Position numbers and translations under genes: made by a program. This document shows positions 54,323 to 62,645 of a stretch of DNA of 64,000 nt, piece by piece; the stretch's first letter is position 1, and the number at the start of each line of letters is the position of its first letter. Origin of the DNA: Pseudomonas frederiksbergensis (GTDB taxonomy: Bacteria > Pseudomonadota > Gammaproteobacteria > Pseudomonadales > Pseudomonadaceae). The notes under the pieces were generated by a model. It saw nothing but the letters and a program-made list of their open reading frames with translations. It was not told where the DNA came from and searched no databases. The DNA lies in contig NZ_CP142104.1 of the NCBI RefSeq assembly GCF_035751725.1, forward strand, positions 1,612,001 through 1,676,000. The letters are read 5' to 3'.

Positions 54323-55234
54323 TCAATCAGTTTTGTAACGCGAAAGCTCAAGCTGAAAGGAATGGCGGGCTGGAGCAGCTTGTAGGATTTCTACATGGGG
54401 ATAACGTTGCTTGATTGTATGTGATAGCGCCAATCGCTGGTCGGATGGCATACGGCAGCCAAAAACAATTCCTGTAAGCTCTTTGGAGCCAAATTTTACG
54501 TCCTCATGTGGCGCATTTTTATCACGTCCGTCACCAGCAAAGATCCGCCACTCGCTTTCATGTTTCCAAGCGTCCGACTTCGTATAAATAAGTGTATTGA
54601 TTCGTTTGGCTTGATCGAAAGCAATTAACCCGGATAAGAAATCGGATAGTTCGTCGTCTTCGAATAGCATGGGAATGTCGGTCTTGTAGGACATTTTTAC
54701 CGCCGTGCAATAGGGACTATCTGCTCCCATCTCGTCTTGAAAGCGAAGCACCACCCCTTTGTTGCTGTCAGCATAATATGCCCACATTAGCTGATTGATA
54801 GGCGAGTCGGTCAGACATAAAATTTTAGTGCTTGAAAGTTGTTCCCTGGTTTCAAAGTATGCTTTGTGGATGTTTTTATCCATTGACGAAAACGATTGTT
54901 TCACACCTTCTTCCATCATGCGCATAAAATGCTTTTTAGGTATGCGATTATGATTTGTTCGCATGAAATTGATAGCGTGAGTCATTCGGTTATCAGGGGC
55001 GCCGAATAGCTCTCCAAGAAAAACCTTCCAAAGTTTATCAAGCGTGTCGCGAAGGACTTTTTTTCGATCAAAGTTGAGTTGAAGATCAAATTGGATATCG
55101 TAGGGGTCGTTCAAGGTTGCTGGGGTGCTCCAGCGGAGTGTCTGATTTTGTAGCACAATGCCGGCAGTGCTATATGTCATGTACTTATAGAAAGCTTCAG
55201 GCATTGTTACGATCTCAGATTGGGTGATCGGCAT
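54323..55234 (-). CDS. DUF2971 domain protein
   Basis: 303 residues. DUF2971 hallmarks: YKYMTYSTAGIVLQNQTLRWSTPATLNDPYD at the N-terminus, LCLTDSPINQLMWAYYADSNKGVVLRF in the middle and KSDAWKHESEWRIFAGDG toward the end. Function unknown, but such proteins are often in phage and defence islands. Convergent with the HEPN-like gene. AT-rich. Confidence 0.85.
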   Translation of the reverse strand: MPITQSEIVTMPEAFYKYMTYSTAGIVLQNQTLRWSTPATLNDPYDIQFDLQLNFDRKKVLRDTLDKLWKVFLGELFGAPDNRMTHAINFMRTNHNRIPKKHFMRMMEEGVKQSFSSMDKNIHKAYFETREQLSSTKILCLTDSPINQLMWAYYADSNKGVVLRFQDEMGADSPYCTAVKMSYKTDIPMLFEDDELSDFLSGLIAFDQAKRINTLIYTKSDAWKHESEWRIFAGDGRDKNAPHEDVKFGSKELTGIVFGCRMPSDQRLALSHTIKQRYPHVEILQAAPARHSFQLELSRYKTD

Positions 55235-55396
55235 GATGTCACATCTCTCGTCCCGTTAGTCAACAGTGTCGTTTAGCATGAAGATAGGAATCATTTACAT
55301 TCCAGGGCGGCGCACCTAAGAGACTAGAAACTGCGGTTGCTAAATATTTAATACAGAAATAACAAATGCCGGATAAATAAGCCACCATAATCATTA

Positions 55397-57037
55397 TTAG
55401 TCGTTATTTAGCGAGGGGTCAAGCTCGGAGATGACGTCCCTGATCACGGAACAAATGATACTGTACCGTGCCTGGAAGAACTCTCTCTTTGGATTAATGC
55501 GATACTGCTCAAGTCTTTCATGAATTATCCGCTCTGCAAGCTCACAATCTTTAACTTCCCATTCTTCGACGACCAAGAACTGATCCGGTGCCGAGGTAGA
55601 TGATGTTAGCTCACTTGAGCGAAGGTCGGTTGTGCGACTAGTCAGCCCTACCTTGAAAATATCTTTTCCGTGAGCAGCACATCTCATGACATAAATAAAC
55701 CCGGGATTTCTTAGGTGGCTTCTTGCGATATTTGATGTTTTGATAGGCTTGCTCTTCGTGCTTTCCTCCACCCAGCTAATTCGCTTTTCAACCCAGGTTC
55801 TACCATGAATGGGCTGGCCAACTTTATCCTGCCCTAAGACGTCCAGTGGCAGTTTTTTCCAATAACCGGAGGTCTCTATCTTTATACCTGGCGAATAAAA
55901 GATTTTGCTTGATGCTCCATCTTTTTGAGAAGGTTGAATGAATAATACGTTGCGAAGAGCTACTTTTTCACCTGGAGGCGCATATTTATCCAACTTCTTA
56001 TACTTTAGCTTGCCGCGAATGTCTTTATATTCGGTCGGGTGTCGTTCAATTTTGATCAGTTCTTCATTTCGAGTTACATAAAGAGGTAGGTTTAAACACA
56101 CCTTGATGAACTCGAATAGAGATTGATATTCTGATAGGTCTTTCGCGTGTTTTTCTAGTATGTCCTTAAACCTGTCGTCTAGAAATGAGCCGTCGGAATT
56201 CAAGAAAACTGATATGTCATCTGTCATTGATTGGAAACTAATGCCACAGTCGTGCGCAATATATCTAACATCGATTGAAGAACCTATAGTGTCGATACGG
56301 CACATAACTATCGTTTTCCAAAGCGATGTTCCTTCAATCAATGGAACCGCTTCAATATGCAGGTCTTCGGAGGGCTTTATATGTTGTCGGTGCCCAGCGG
56401 GCTTTAGATTTAAAAAAGCAGCTTCTAATTCGGACGTTTTCTCATCCAAGTTACATTTCTGACCAGCAAGCATCAAAACATTAACTTCGGTTCCATGTTT
56501 AACCAGCGATACACCTGATACCGCAAAGACTGATGCCCCCGCGCACTGGAACGTAAGCTCTTCGGGGTCGTGGGAGCCATTGTACGAATATATAACATTT
56601 TCCTCCATAAAACTTAATCCGGCAAGGTCCTTCAAGCCGTCATCGTCTGAAGTTACAAAGTCAAGATAGTCTACAAAGGATACAATATGATCAACTTCAC
56701 GCAATAATTTGAACACACTAAGGTCGGGCAGAAATCGTGTAAATGCCTCGGCCGTATTAAAGGAGGAAGGCATGTCATGTATTGAATGGTTGAATAGCCG
56801 GCTATTGTATTCCTTGTTGTATTCACGGATCATTGTATCCTGAGGTAGCCCGGCACCGTTAAGGTTTTGAATAAAGCAGAGCGCTGAAGATTTTTCAAAT
56901 ATCTCTTGTATCTTCTTCTTGAAATAAGGGTCTTTTTGTTTATCATCCATCCTTTTGATAATGGCCTCGTAAGCGCTAGTTCCCTTTTTTGGTGCGGCCC
57001 AGAATCCAAGCTCTTGCATTCTATTTTTGAATGTCAT
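55397..57037 (-). CDS. GIY-YIG (T5orf172/MUG113-type) nuclease-domain protein
   Basis: 546 residues. The C-terminal ~110 residues are a T5orf172/MUG113-like GIY-YIG domain: GFIYVMRC, then DIFKVGLTSRTTDLR and CELAERIIHERLEQYR, ending KREFFQ. The N-terminal ~420 residues are unrecognised, with no membrane segment. The domain layout (large sensor-like region plus C-terminal nuclease) suggests a stand-alone restriction or defence enzyme. AT-rich; last gene before the right end of the element. GGA ribosome site before ATG 57037. Confidence 0.75.
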   Translation of the reverse strand: MTFKNRMQELGFWAAPKKGTSAYEAIIKRMDDKQKDPYFKKKIQEIFEKSSALCFIQNLNGAGLPQDTMIREYNKEYNSRLFNHSIHDMPSSFNTAEAFTRFLPDLSVFKLLREVDHIVSFVDYLDFVTSDDDGLKDLAGLSFMEENVIYSYNGSHDPEELTFQCAGASVFAVSGVSLVKHGTEVNVLMLAGQKCNLDEKTSELEAAFLNLKPAGHRQHIKPSEDLHIEAVPLIEGTSLWKTIVMCRIDTIGSSIDVRYIAHDCGISFQSMTDDISVFLNSDGSFLDDRFKDILEKHAKDLSEYQSLFEFIKVCLNLPLYVTRNEELIKIERHPTEYKDIRGKLKYKKLDKYAPPGEKVALRNVLFIQPSQKDGASSKIFYSPGIKIETSGYWKKLPLDVLGQDKVGQPIHGRTWVEKRISWVEESTKSKPIKTSNIARSHLRNPGFIYVMRCAAHGKDIFKVGLTSRTTDLRSSELTSSTSAPDQFLVVEEWEVKDCELAERIIHERLEQYRINPKREFFQARYSIICSVIRDVISELDPSLNND

Positions 57038-57444
57038 TATTCGTCCTGCTCCAGTAGGAACTGTATGTACTCAAAGCGCATCGCCTTGCCGTTGGGCTCG
57101 AGATAGTTAGATCTACCAGTTTCCAAAATCTGTAAAGTTGTCTAGATTGGGTTAGGTCAATATCATGTCCAGGTGTCGTGCGCTAAAAGTGAGCTCGACA
57201 AAGGGGCTCGCCCAGCTCGGGAAAAGACGATCCTTCACACGCAGATATTTTCCAACCAACGATATCATGGGGGTAAGTCAGGGGATATCTGTCTATCCTG
57301 GCAGATATCTGCCTCTGCGCTGATCGTCTGCTTTAGGTCGTTGCCTGCCATACTATTGCCTGGAACCAGCCCTTGATCGAACTTCCGCTTCTGGTCAAAA
57401 GTCAACACCGAGCGAGTAAAAGAGGATGTTTCCAGCTAAGAAAA
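57038..57444. other. non-coding right end of the element with GATATC-rich cluster
   Basis: No gene seen. A cluster at 57240-57315 holds GCAGATATTT, CGATATCATG, GGATATCTGT and a perfect palindrome GGCAGATATCTGCC (57300-57313), possibly binding sites for an element protein. Confidence 0.4.
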
Positions 57445-57475
57445 AGCCCCGTGTCGTTGCAGACGACACGGGGCT
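57445..57475 (-). terminator. terminator at right end of element
   Basis: A perfect 13-bp stem (57445-57457 / 57463-57475) with loop TGCAG; on the minus strand it is followed by five T. It would stop transcripts entering from smr and the folE stub. Confidence 0.88.
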
Positions 57476-57494
57476 CTGGGATGCATGAGTACTC

Positions 57495-57515
57495 GTACCA
57501 ATTTCTGTACCAATC
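57495..57515. repeat. GTACCAAT tandem, right end of element
   Basis: GTACCAATTTCTGTACCAAT then C, the right partner of 48705-48724. Confidence 0.6.
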
Positions 57516-57536
57516 GTTGTGTTTTGGCGAGAAAAA

Positions 57537-57632
57537 TTAGGTAGCGCTAAGCACACAATCCCCGATTCCATTACCTCTGAATACCAACCTGAACTCACCC
57601 CACATAGCGGTGCAATTCTGTTCCAGAGACAT
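57537..57632 (-). pseudogene. 5' stub of folE cut off by integration
   Basis: ATG at 57632 starts MSLEQNCTA, almost the normal folE beginning, and then runs into element sequence to TAA at 57537 (31 codons). It shows where folE originally began, just downstream of smr. Confidence 0.75.
57607..57626. repeat. attachment site repeat, right
   Basis: GCGGTGCAATTCTGTTCCAG, 19 of 20 nt identical to the left copy in folE. Confidence 0.8.
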
Positions 57633-57710
57633 GAAACTACCTGTGGGATTTTACGCAAAGGGCAAGGGTACGGTGGCGGACACGGCGCTGCAAGCTCGGC
57701 AATCGAGGGG

Positions 57711-58268
57711 TTACTCGTCGCGGCCTTCCATCATGGTGCGCTTGAGCATCACGTACACCGCTCCAGCGCCGCCGTGTTTCGCCTGGCAGGAGGTGAAGCC
57801 AAGCACTTGCGGATGCTGGCGCAGCCAAGTGTTGACGTGGCTCTTGATCATCGGCCGCTTGCCGTCCAGTCGCACGGCCTTGCCGTGGGTGACGCGCACA
57901 CAGCGGATTTCGAATCTGGTGGCTTCGGCCAGGAACGCCCAAAGGGTCTCCCGGGCCTTTTCGACGGTCATGCCGTGCAGGTCGAGGCTGCCTTCGAAAG
58001 GAATCTGGCCGACCTTGAGCTTGCGCATCTGGCTTTCCTGTACGCCGTCGCGCGCCCACATCAACTCGTCTTCAGGGCCGACGTCGATGACGAACTGATC
58101 GGACAACCCGTCCACGGTCGTGGCGTCGGTGCGTACGGTGGCGGCTTGGCGCAGCTTGGCGATCTGTGCGCGATCGGCCTTGGGTTTGCCCGTTTCGGCG
58201 CGATCGTGTTTGATTGGTTTTACGCCCTGGATCGCACTTTTGAACAGGGAAAAGTCGTCGTCTTGCAT
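57711..58268 (-). CDS. Smr-domain protein
   Basis: 185 residues. C-terminal Smr domain with LDLHG at 95-99 and THGK at 127-130; the N-terminal half is a charged extension (DUF-type SmrB N-terminus). SmrB-like proteins are ribosome-collision mRNA endonucleases; others nick DNA. It stands 79 nt from the cut folE start, so smr-folE was likely one transcription unit before the element came in. Confidence 0.9.
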   Translation of the reverse strand: MQDDDFSLFKSAIQGVKPIKHDRAETGKPKADRAQIAKLRQAATVRTDATTVDGLSDQFVIDVGPEDELMWARDGVQESQMRKLKVGQIPFEGSLDLHGMTVEKARETLWAFLAEATRFEIRCVRVTHGKAVRLDGKRPMIKSHVNTWLRQHPQVLGFTSCQAKHGGAGAVYVMLKRTMMEGRDE

Positions 58269-58343
58269 GTCAGCCTCCGCGAAGGCCGGCCAGTTTACCC
58301 AACTCCGGTGGGATAGGGCGCGACAAAACGTCGGATGGCGGGA

Positions 58344-58664
58344 TCAGTCGTGCTTTTTCATCAGGTGCGGAGCCATGGCCAGCTCCAGGGATTGGCGGGC
58401 GCGACGGCGGCAACGGCGCCAGAGCCAGACGCCCAGCAGCAGTACCAACAGGCCGACTGCCAGGATGATCGCCGAACCCAGCGGGGTGGCGTTCAGCTCA
58501 CCCAGCGCGGGTGGGCGGCCGAGCAGGCTGGCGGCACCGGCCATCGCCAGCAGCACACCCAGCGTTGCCAGCAGCGCCGCGATCCCCGCGCCGATACGAA
58601 ATCGCCAGTTGCTCGGGCCTTTGGGCCGCAAGCGACGTGCGTCAAAACCATCGGATATCTTCAT
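58344..58664 (-). CDS. small two-helix membrane protein
   Basis: 106 residues from ATG at 58664 (MKISDGFDARRLR); five more if ATG 58679 is used. Two hydrophobic helices (IGAGIAALLATLGVLLAMAG and GSAIILAVGLLVLLLGVWLW) with an Arg-rich tail after the second (RRCRRRARQ). Unknown function; conserved-looking inner-membrane protein in the core genome. Confidence 0.72.
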   Translation of the reverse strand: MKISDGFDARRLRPKGPSNWRFRIGAGIAALLATLGVLLAMAGAASLLGRPPALGELNATPLGSAIILAVGLLVLLLGVWLWRRCRRRARQSLELAMAPHLMKKHD

Positions 58665-58793
58665 TCCGACCTTCCTCAATGGGTATCGGCCCTTCGACCG
58701 GAAGATGTTCGGGTTGTTCCTGACACTAGGTCAATTGAAGGAAATGAGAGGCTTTTGCGGATGAGCGGCGCAGCAAGCCGCTCACCGAAGCTG

Positions 58794-59384
58794 TCAGGTG
58801 AAGTCGCGGGTCAGGGCCAGCGTGGCGAAGTTATCGGCCATGATCGCCATTTCAGTCTGGTGCACGTGTTCGGCGCTGAGCACGCCGCCCTTGTGCGGCA
58901 GGTCGCGGGTGGCGCAGGCGTCTTCGACCAGGGTGCAGCGGAAACCCAGGTTCTTGGCGGCGCGCACGGTGGTGCTGACGCTGGAATGGCTCATGAAACC
59001 GCAGACGATCAGGTCCAGGGGGCCGAGGTCTTCCAGGCGCTTCTTCAGGTCGGTGCCATGGAAAGCGCTGGGCAGCAGTTTTTCAATCACGGTTTCGTCG
59101 CCCAGGGGTTCAAGGCCCGGAATGAACTCGCCGCGCTCGCCCTGTGGATCGAACAGCCCGCCATGGGTGCCCAAGTGGCGCACATGCACGATTGGCCGCC
59201 CGGCGGACCGGGCTGCGCCGAGCAGTTGCTTGATGTTCGCGACTGCTGCATCCATGCCGCTCAGGGCCAGGGGACCGGCGAGGTATTCTTTCTGGGCATC
59301 GATGATGATCAGCGTCGCTTGACTCAGGTTGGCCGCTGCGTAACCGCGGCCGCTGAGTTGAAACATCGTTTTTGGAACGGACAT
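58794..59384 (-). CDS. isochorismatase-fold hydrolase with Ser in place of catalytic Cys
   Basis: 196 residues. Catalytic Asp29 (IIIDAQKEY) and Lys102 (EKLLPSAF) are present, as is the cis-peptide/nucleophile loop VCGFMSHSSVSTTVRAA, but the residue aligned with the usual Cys of 'MTHMCVDTT' is Ser135 (codon AGC). True isochorismatases also lack Cys. May hydrolyse a vinyl ether or have lost amidase activity. Cytoplasmic, no partner gene in operon. Confidence 0.85.
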   Translation of the reverse strand: MSVPKTMFQLSGRGYAAANLSQATLIIIDAQKEYLAGPLALSGMDAAVANIKQLLGAARSAGRPIVHVRHLGTHGGLFDPQGERGEFIPGLEPLGDETVIEKLLPSAFHGTDLKKRLEDLGPLDLIVCGFMSHSSVSTTVRAAKNLGFRCTLVEDACATRDLPHKGGVLSAEHVHQTEMAIMADNFATLALTRDFT

Positions 59385-59637
59385 TCTGGGGCTCCTTCGA
59401 GTGGGGCTTTTGCGACATTCTCCTCTGGCGGAGCGGTTCTGTGAATCGCTTCCATCGCAAGCGCCGTCGTTGCTGGCCTACAGCCTTGTCAAGATCGACA
59501 GCTTGTTCAATGGGGCGCGCAGAAAACGGATGATTCCTACGTTTGAAACACTGTTTTCTTTAGGCTTCGGGTCGCGTTTGGGTAGGCACACGTTTGGCTG
59601 GTAGACTCGCCCGTCGATTTTTCTGGAGTTTGCCGTC

Positions 59638-60546
59638 GTGATCACTTCCCGCCTTCGTACCCTGCGCGACCATATCCGTTGGGCCGTCAGCCGTTTCCAT
59701 GGGGAGGATCTGTTCTTTGGCCATGGCACCGACAACGCCTGGGACGAGGCGCGCCAACTAGTGTTGGGTGCATTGCACCTGCCGTGGGAAATTGCCGACA
59801 GCTACCTGGATTGCCGCCTCGAGGACGAGGAATTGGTGCACGTGCAGCGCCTGTTGCACCGCCGCATCGCAGAGCGTATCCCAGCCGCCTACTTGCTGGG
59901 CGAGGCTTGGTTCTGCGGGATGTCGTTCATCGTCGACGAGCGCGTGCTCATTCCGCGTTCGCCCATCGGTGAGTTGATTGAAAAACACTTCGAGCCTTGG
60001 TTGGGCCAGGCGCCTGCGCGAATCCTCGACCTGTGCACTGGCTCCGGTTGCATCGGGATTGCCTGCGCCTATGAGTTTCCCGAGGCTGAGGTGGTATTGG
60101 CCGACCTGTCGTTCGAGGCGCTGGAAGTCGCCAACCAGAACATCGAGCGCCACGGTGTGGATGAGCGGGTGTTTACGGTCCAGGGCGATGGTTTCGATGG
60201 GTTGCCGGGGCAACGTTTCGACCTGATCGTGTCGAACCCGCCCTATGTCGATGCGGAGGATTTCGCCGACATGCCCCAGGAATACCAGCACGAGCCTGAG
60301 CTGGGCCTGGCCTGTGGCGACGATGGCTTGAACCTGGTACGTCGGATGCTGGCCGAAGCGGCTGATCATCTGACGGAAAAAGGGTTGTTGATCGTCGAGG
60401 TGGGCAACAGCCAGGTGCATGTCGAGGCGCTGTACCCGGAAGTTGACTTCGCCTGGCTGGAGTTCGAGCGCGGTGGGCACGGTGTGTTCATGCTCAGTGC
60501 CGAACAGTGCCGCCAGCACCAGGCGTTGTTCGCTTCGCGGGTTTGA
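59638..60546 (+). CDS. prmB: 50S ribosomal protein L3 glutamine methyltransferase
   Basis: 302 residues from GTG at 59638 (GGAG upstream). SAM-binding motif [11 protein letters not shown] at 131-140, glutamine-binding NPPY at 200-203, and the PrmB-specific N-terminus ([16 protein letters not shown]). Methylates a Gln of ribosomal protein L3. Lies upstream of aroC, the usual order in gamma-proteobacteria. Confidence 0.95.
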   Translation: MITSRLRTLRDHIRWAVSRFHGEDLFFGHGTDNAWDEARQLVLGALHLPWEIADSYLDCRLEDEELVHVQRLLHRRIAERIPAAYLLGEAWFCGMSFIVDERVLIPRSPIGELIEKHFEPWLGQAPARILDLCTGSGCIGIACAYEFPEAEVVLADLSFEALEVANQNIERHGVDERVFTVQGDGFDGLPGQRFDLIVSNPPYVDAEDFADMPQEYQHEPELGLACGDDGLNLVRRMLAEAADHLTEKGLLIVEVGNSQVHVEALYPEVDFAWLEFERGGHGVFMLSAEQCRQHQALFASRV

Positions 60547-60571
60547 GTCCGTTCATCGGCGGGCTGCGTTG

Positions 60572-60598
60572 GTGGCGGGGAGCTTGCTCCCTCGCCAC
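60572..60598. repeat. REP-like palindrome
   Basis: GTGGCGGGGAGCTTGCTCCC then TCGCCAC, 26 nt after prmB. Confidence 0.8.
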
Positions 60599-60633
60599 GG
60601 GATCAAAGCTATCCCTTGCGTTCAACGCTGTGA

Positions 60634-61431
60634 TCAATGCCGCGTAGCGATCCAGATCAACAGCCCTGCCTGGAACATAGCAAACGCCACCAGGCAAGTG
60701 ATGGTGAAGCGCAGGCCAGTGTCTTCACGCTTGAATTTATTGACCTTCTCTTCCTGCTTCTGCAGTTTGACTTCCTGCTCCGCCAGGTTCTGCTCGGCCT
60801 GTTGCAGCATCTGCGCGGCTTCGAGGATCTCGACGAATTGCAGCTTCTCGGCGTTCCAGTCGCCCAGCAGGTCACCGACTTGTGTTTGCTTGACGCTGCC
60901 CTTGAGATGTTGGGCGTCGGCATAGACCACTTCGAAACCGTGGGCCTTGAGGAAGTGATCACGGCGCAGGCGGGTGTCTTCGTTCAGCGCGTCCTTGTTG
61001 TTCAGATCGGTGCCTTCGACCCGATAGCCCGACCAGCGCTTCTTGGCCCAGGTGATCCCTTGCGCGGCGAGGAAGCGGCCGATGCCTCGGTTCAAGGGCT
61101 CGACTTGCAAGCTGTCCGGCGAAAAGAACAGGCGCTTCTCGACATGATCGGCCCAGACATCCAGATGATTCTGCTCCTTGCGCACCCGTTGCCCAGGCAA
61201 GCGGATGATCATGCGCAGCAAGCTGCGTTCCTTGCTGTGGCGTTCGGCATAGCTGAACTCGACAAACCGCAAGGGCCGCGCACCGGTGGCGCGGTCGGTC
61301 TTGAGCGGGGCCAGCCGGAGCATCTTGTGGTGCTCGGCCTCAACGTCCGCCCAAGGCAGCTCTGGCGCCGATGGAGCTGCTGGCGCGGCCGTTTCGGCGG
61401 CGGTGTCGGGAGAAGTCTGAGTTTCAGTCAT
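60634..61431 (-). CDS. coiled-coil protein with C-terminal membrane anchor
   Basis: 265 residues. An Ala/Pro/Thr-rich start (~1-25), a globular middle with no recognised motif, a coiled coil at ~205-238 (AAQMLQQAEQNLAEQEVKLQKQEEKV) and a C-terminal transmembrane helix (TITCLVAFAMFQAGLLIWIA). A tail-anchored inner-membrane topology is likely. Function unknown. Confidence 0.78.
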   Translation of the reverse strand: MTETQTSPDTAAETAAPAAPSAPELPWADVEAEHHKMLRLAPLKTDRATGARPLRFVEFSYAERHSKERSLLRMIIRLPGQRVRKEQNHLDVWADHVEKRLFFSPDSLQVEPLNRGIGRFLAAQGITWAKKRWSGYRVEGTDLNNKDALNEDTRLRRDHFLKAHGFEVVYADAQHLKGSVKQTQVGDLLGDWNAEKLQFVEILEAAQMLQQAEQNLAEQEVKLQKQEEKVNKFKREDTGLRFTITCLVAFAMFQAGLLIWIATRH

Positions 61432-61550
61432 AACGGCAAAAATCCTGTCCAGGCCGGCTTGTCGACAGCCGTTGCGCTGTCCGACACCGGTTTATCGGCC
61501 GTTTTTGCCAGGACTGGAGGGCAATTGGCCTGTATCGCGGCCCCATGTGC

Positions 61551-62516
61551 TCAATGGGCAACGATCGAGCCGATAAAGCGCAGGATGTGCGTCCCCAGCT
61601 CCGCCGCCAGTGGCAGGTTCGGATCCTTGTAGGAGGCCAGTTGCCGCTTCACGTCGTTGGGCACGATGCGCATCACATGGTTCATGCCTTTGATCAACGC
61701 CAGCTCCGCGTCGGGTTTGGCCGCTTTCAATTGCCGGGCATCGTCGACGCTGACCTGGATATCGTGGCTGCCCTGGATGATCAGGGCCGGCATCTTCAAG
61801 GCTGCGAAGGCCTGGGCCGGGTCCTGGCGGAACAGCGACATCAGGTAGGGCTGCACGCTTGGGCGAAAGATGACCTGCAATTGAGGGGGAACATTGGGGT
61901 CGGGGCGGCCGGCCTTGAGGCTGTCGAGCAACTCGTTGCTGCGCAGCATCAACGGCGGGGGCAGGCGGGCGCTGAGTTGCTGACGCAAGACCTGGTCGAT
62001 CGGACGAGCGCTGCCGGCCACCGAAATGACCGCCGCCGCGTTGGCCTGGGGCGCCGCGAGGCTGGCAATCAGCGCGCCTTCGCTGTGGCCCAGCAGGATC
62101 AACGGGCCCAGTCGTGGATCGGCGGCCAGCTTGTGGCTCCAGGCCACGGCGTCGGCGACGTAGGCTTCGACGCTCAGGTTGCGTTCGTCCGGGGTGGCCG
62201 CGAGGCTGGCAGCCACGCCGCGCTTGTCGTAGCGCACGCTGGCGATATTCTGCCGGGCGAGCACCCAGGCCAGGCGCTTGAGGCTGTCGTTGCGCCCGCC
62301 TTCGGGGTTGTTTCCGTCACGATCCGTAGGGCCTGAGCCAGAAATGATCAGGACAACGGGCACCGGCGTGTCGGATTTTGGCAGCAGCAGGGAGCCGAAA
62401 AGTTCACCGTTGCCAGTGTCGAGGCTGATGGGACGTTGCAGCACGGTGGCCTGGGCAAGGCTGCAGGCCAGGCCAGTGAAGAGGGTAAGGCTCAACACGA
62501 TCAGTTTTAACATCAT
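61551..62516 (-). CDS. secreted alpha/beta hydrolase
   Basis: 321 residues from ATG at 62516 (ATG 62513 also possible), with a signal peptide (LIVLSLTLFTGLACSLAQA). Nucleophile elbow GHSEG, oxyanion region LIISGSGPTDRDGNN, Asp in QGSHDIQV and His in GMNHVMR make a complete Ser-Asp-His triad. Serine esterase or peptidase of the BAAT/DLH-like type, periplasmic. The same frame stays open far beyond, antisense to aroC, but that part is not a gene. Confidence 0.9.
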   Translation of the reverse strand: MMLKLIVLSLTLFTGLACSLAQATVLQRPISLDTGNGELFGSLLLPKSDTPVPVVLIISGSGPTDRDGNNPEGGRNDSLKRLAWVLARQNIASVRYDKRGVAASLAATPDERNLSVEAYVADAVAWSHKLAADPRLGPLILLGHSEGALIASLAAPQANAAAVISVAGSARPIDQVLRQQLSARLPPPLMLRSNELLDSLKAGRPDPNVPPQLQVIFRPSVQPYLMSLFRQDPAQAFAALKMPALIIQGSHDIQVSVDDARQLKAAKPDAELALIKGMNHVMRIVPNDVKRQLASYKDPNLPLAAELGTHILRFIGSIVAH

Positions 62517-62645
62517 GACGCCATGAGTTGCGAAGGTGCCGGTTGGACTGGCGGGCACCGATAAGGTTCGAGGATGAACTACTCGGGGAGCCTGCGTATA
62601 CTGGCGCCCATCTCGATCTTTCAGCGATTTCTCGGAGCACCCTGC

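Larger units (their letters stand above)
48634..57626. mobile_element. integrative element inserted in the 5' end of folE
   Basis: Bounded by a 20-bp direct repeat (48634-48653 and 57607-57626, one mismatch). Contains a tyrosine integrase at the left end, umuDC, and AT-rich cargo genes 51967-57037. Outer REP repeats are absent inside. The smr gene now 85 nt beyond the right end is likely the old upstream neighbour of folE. Confidence 0.82.
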
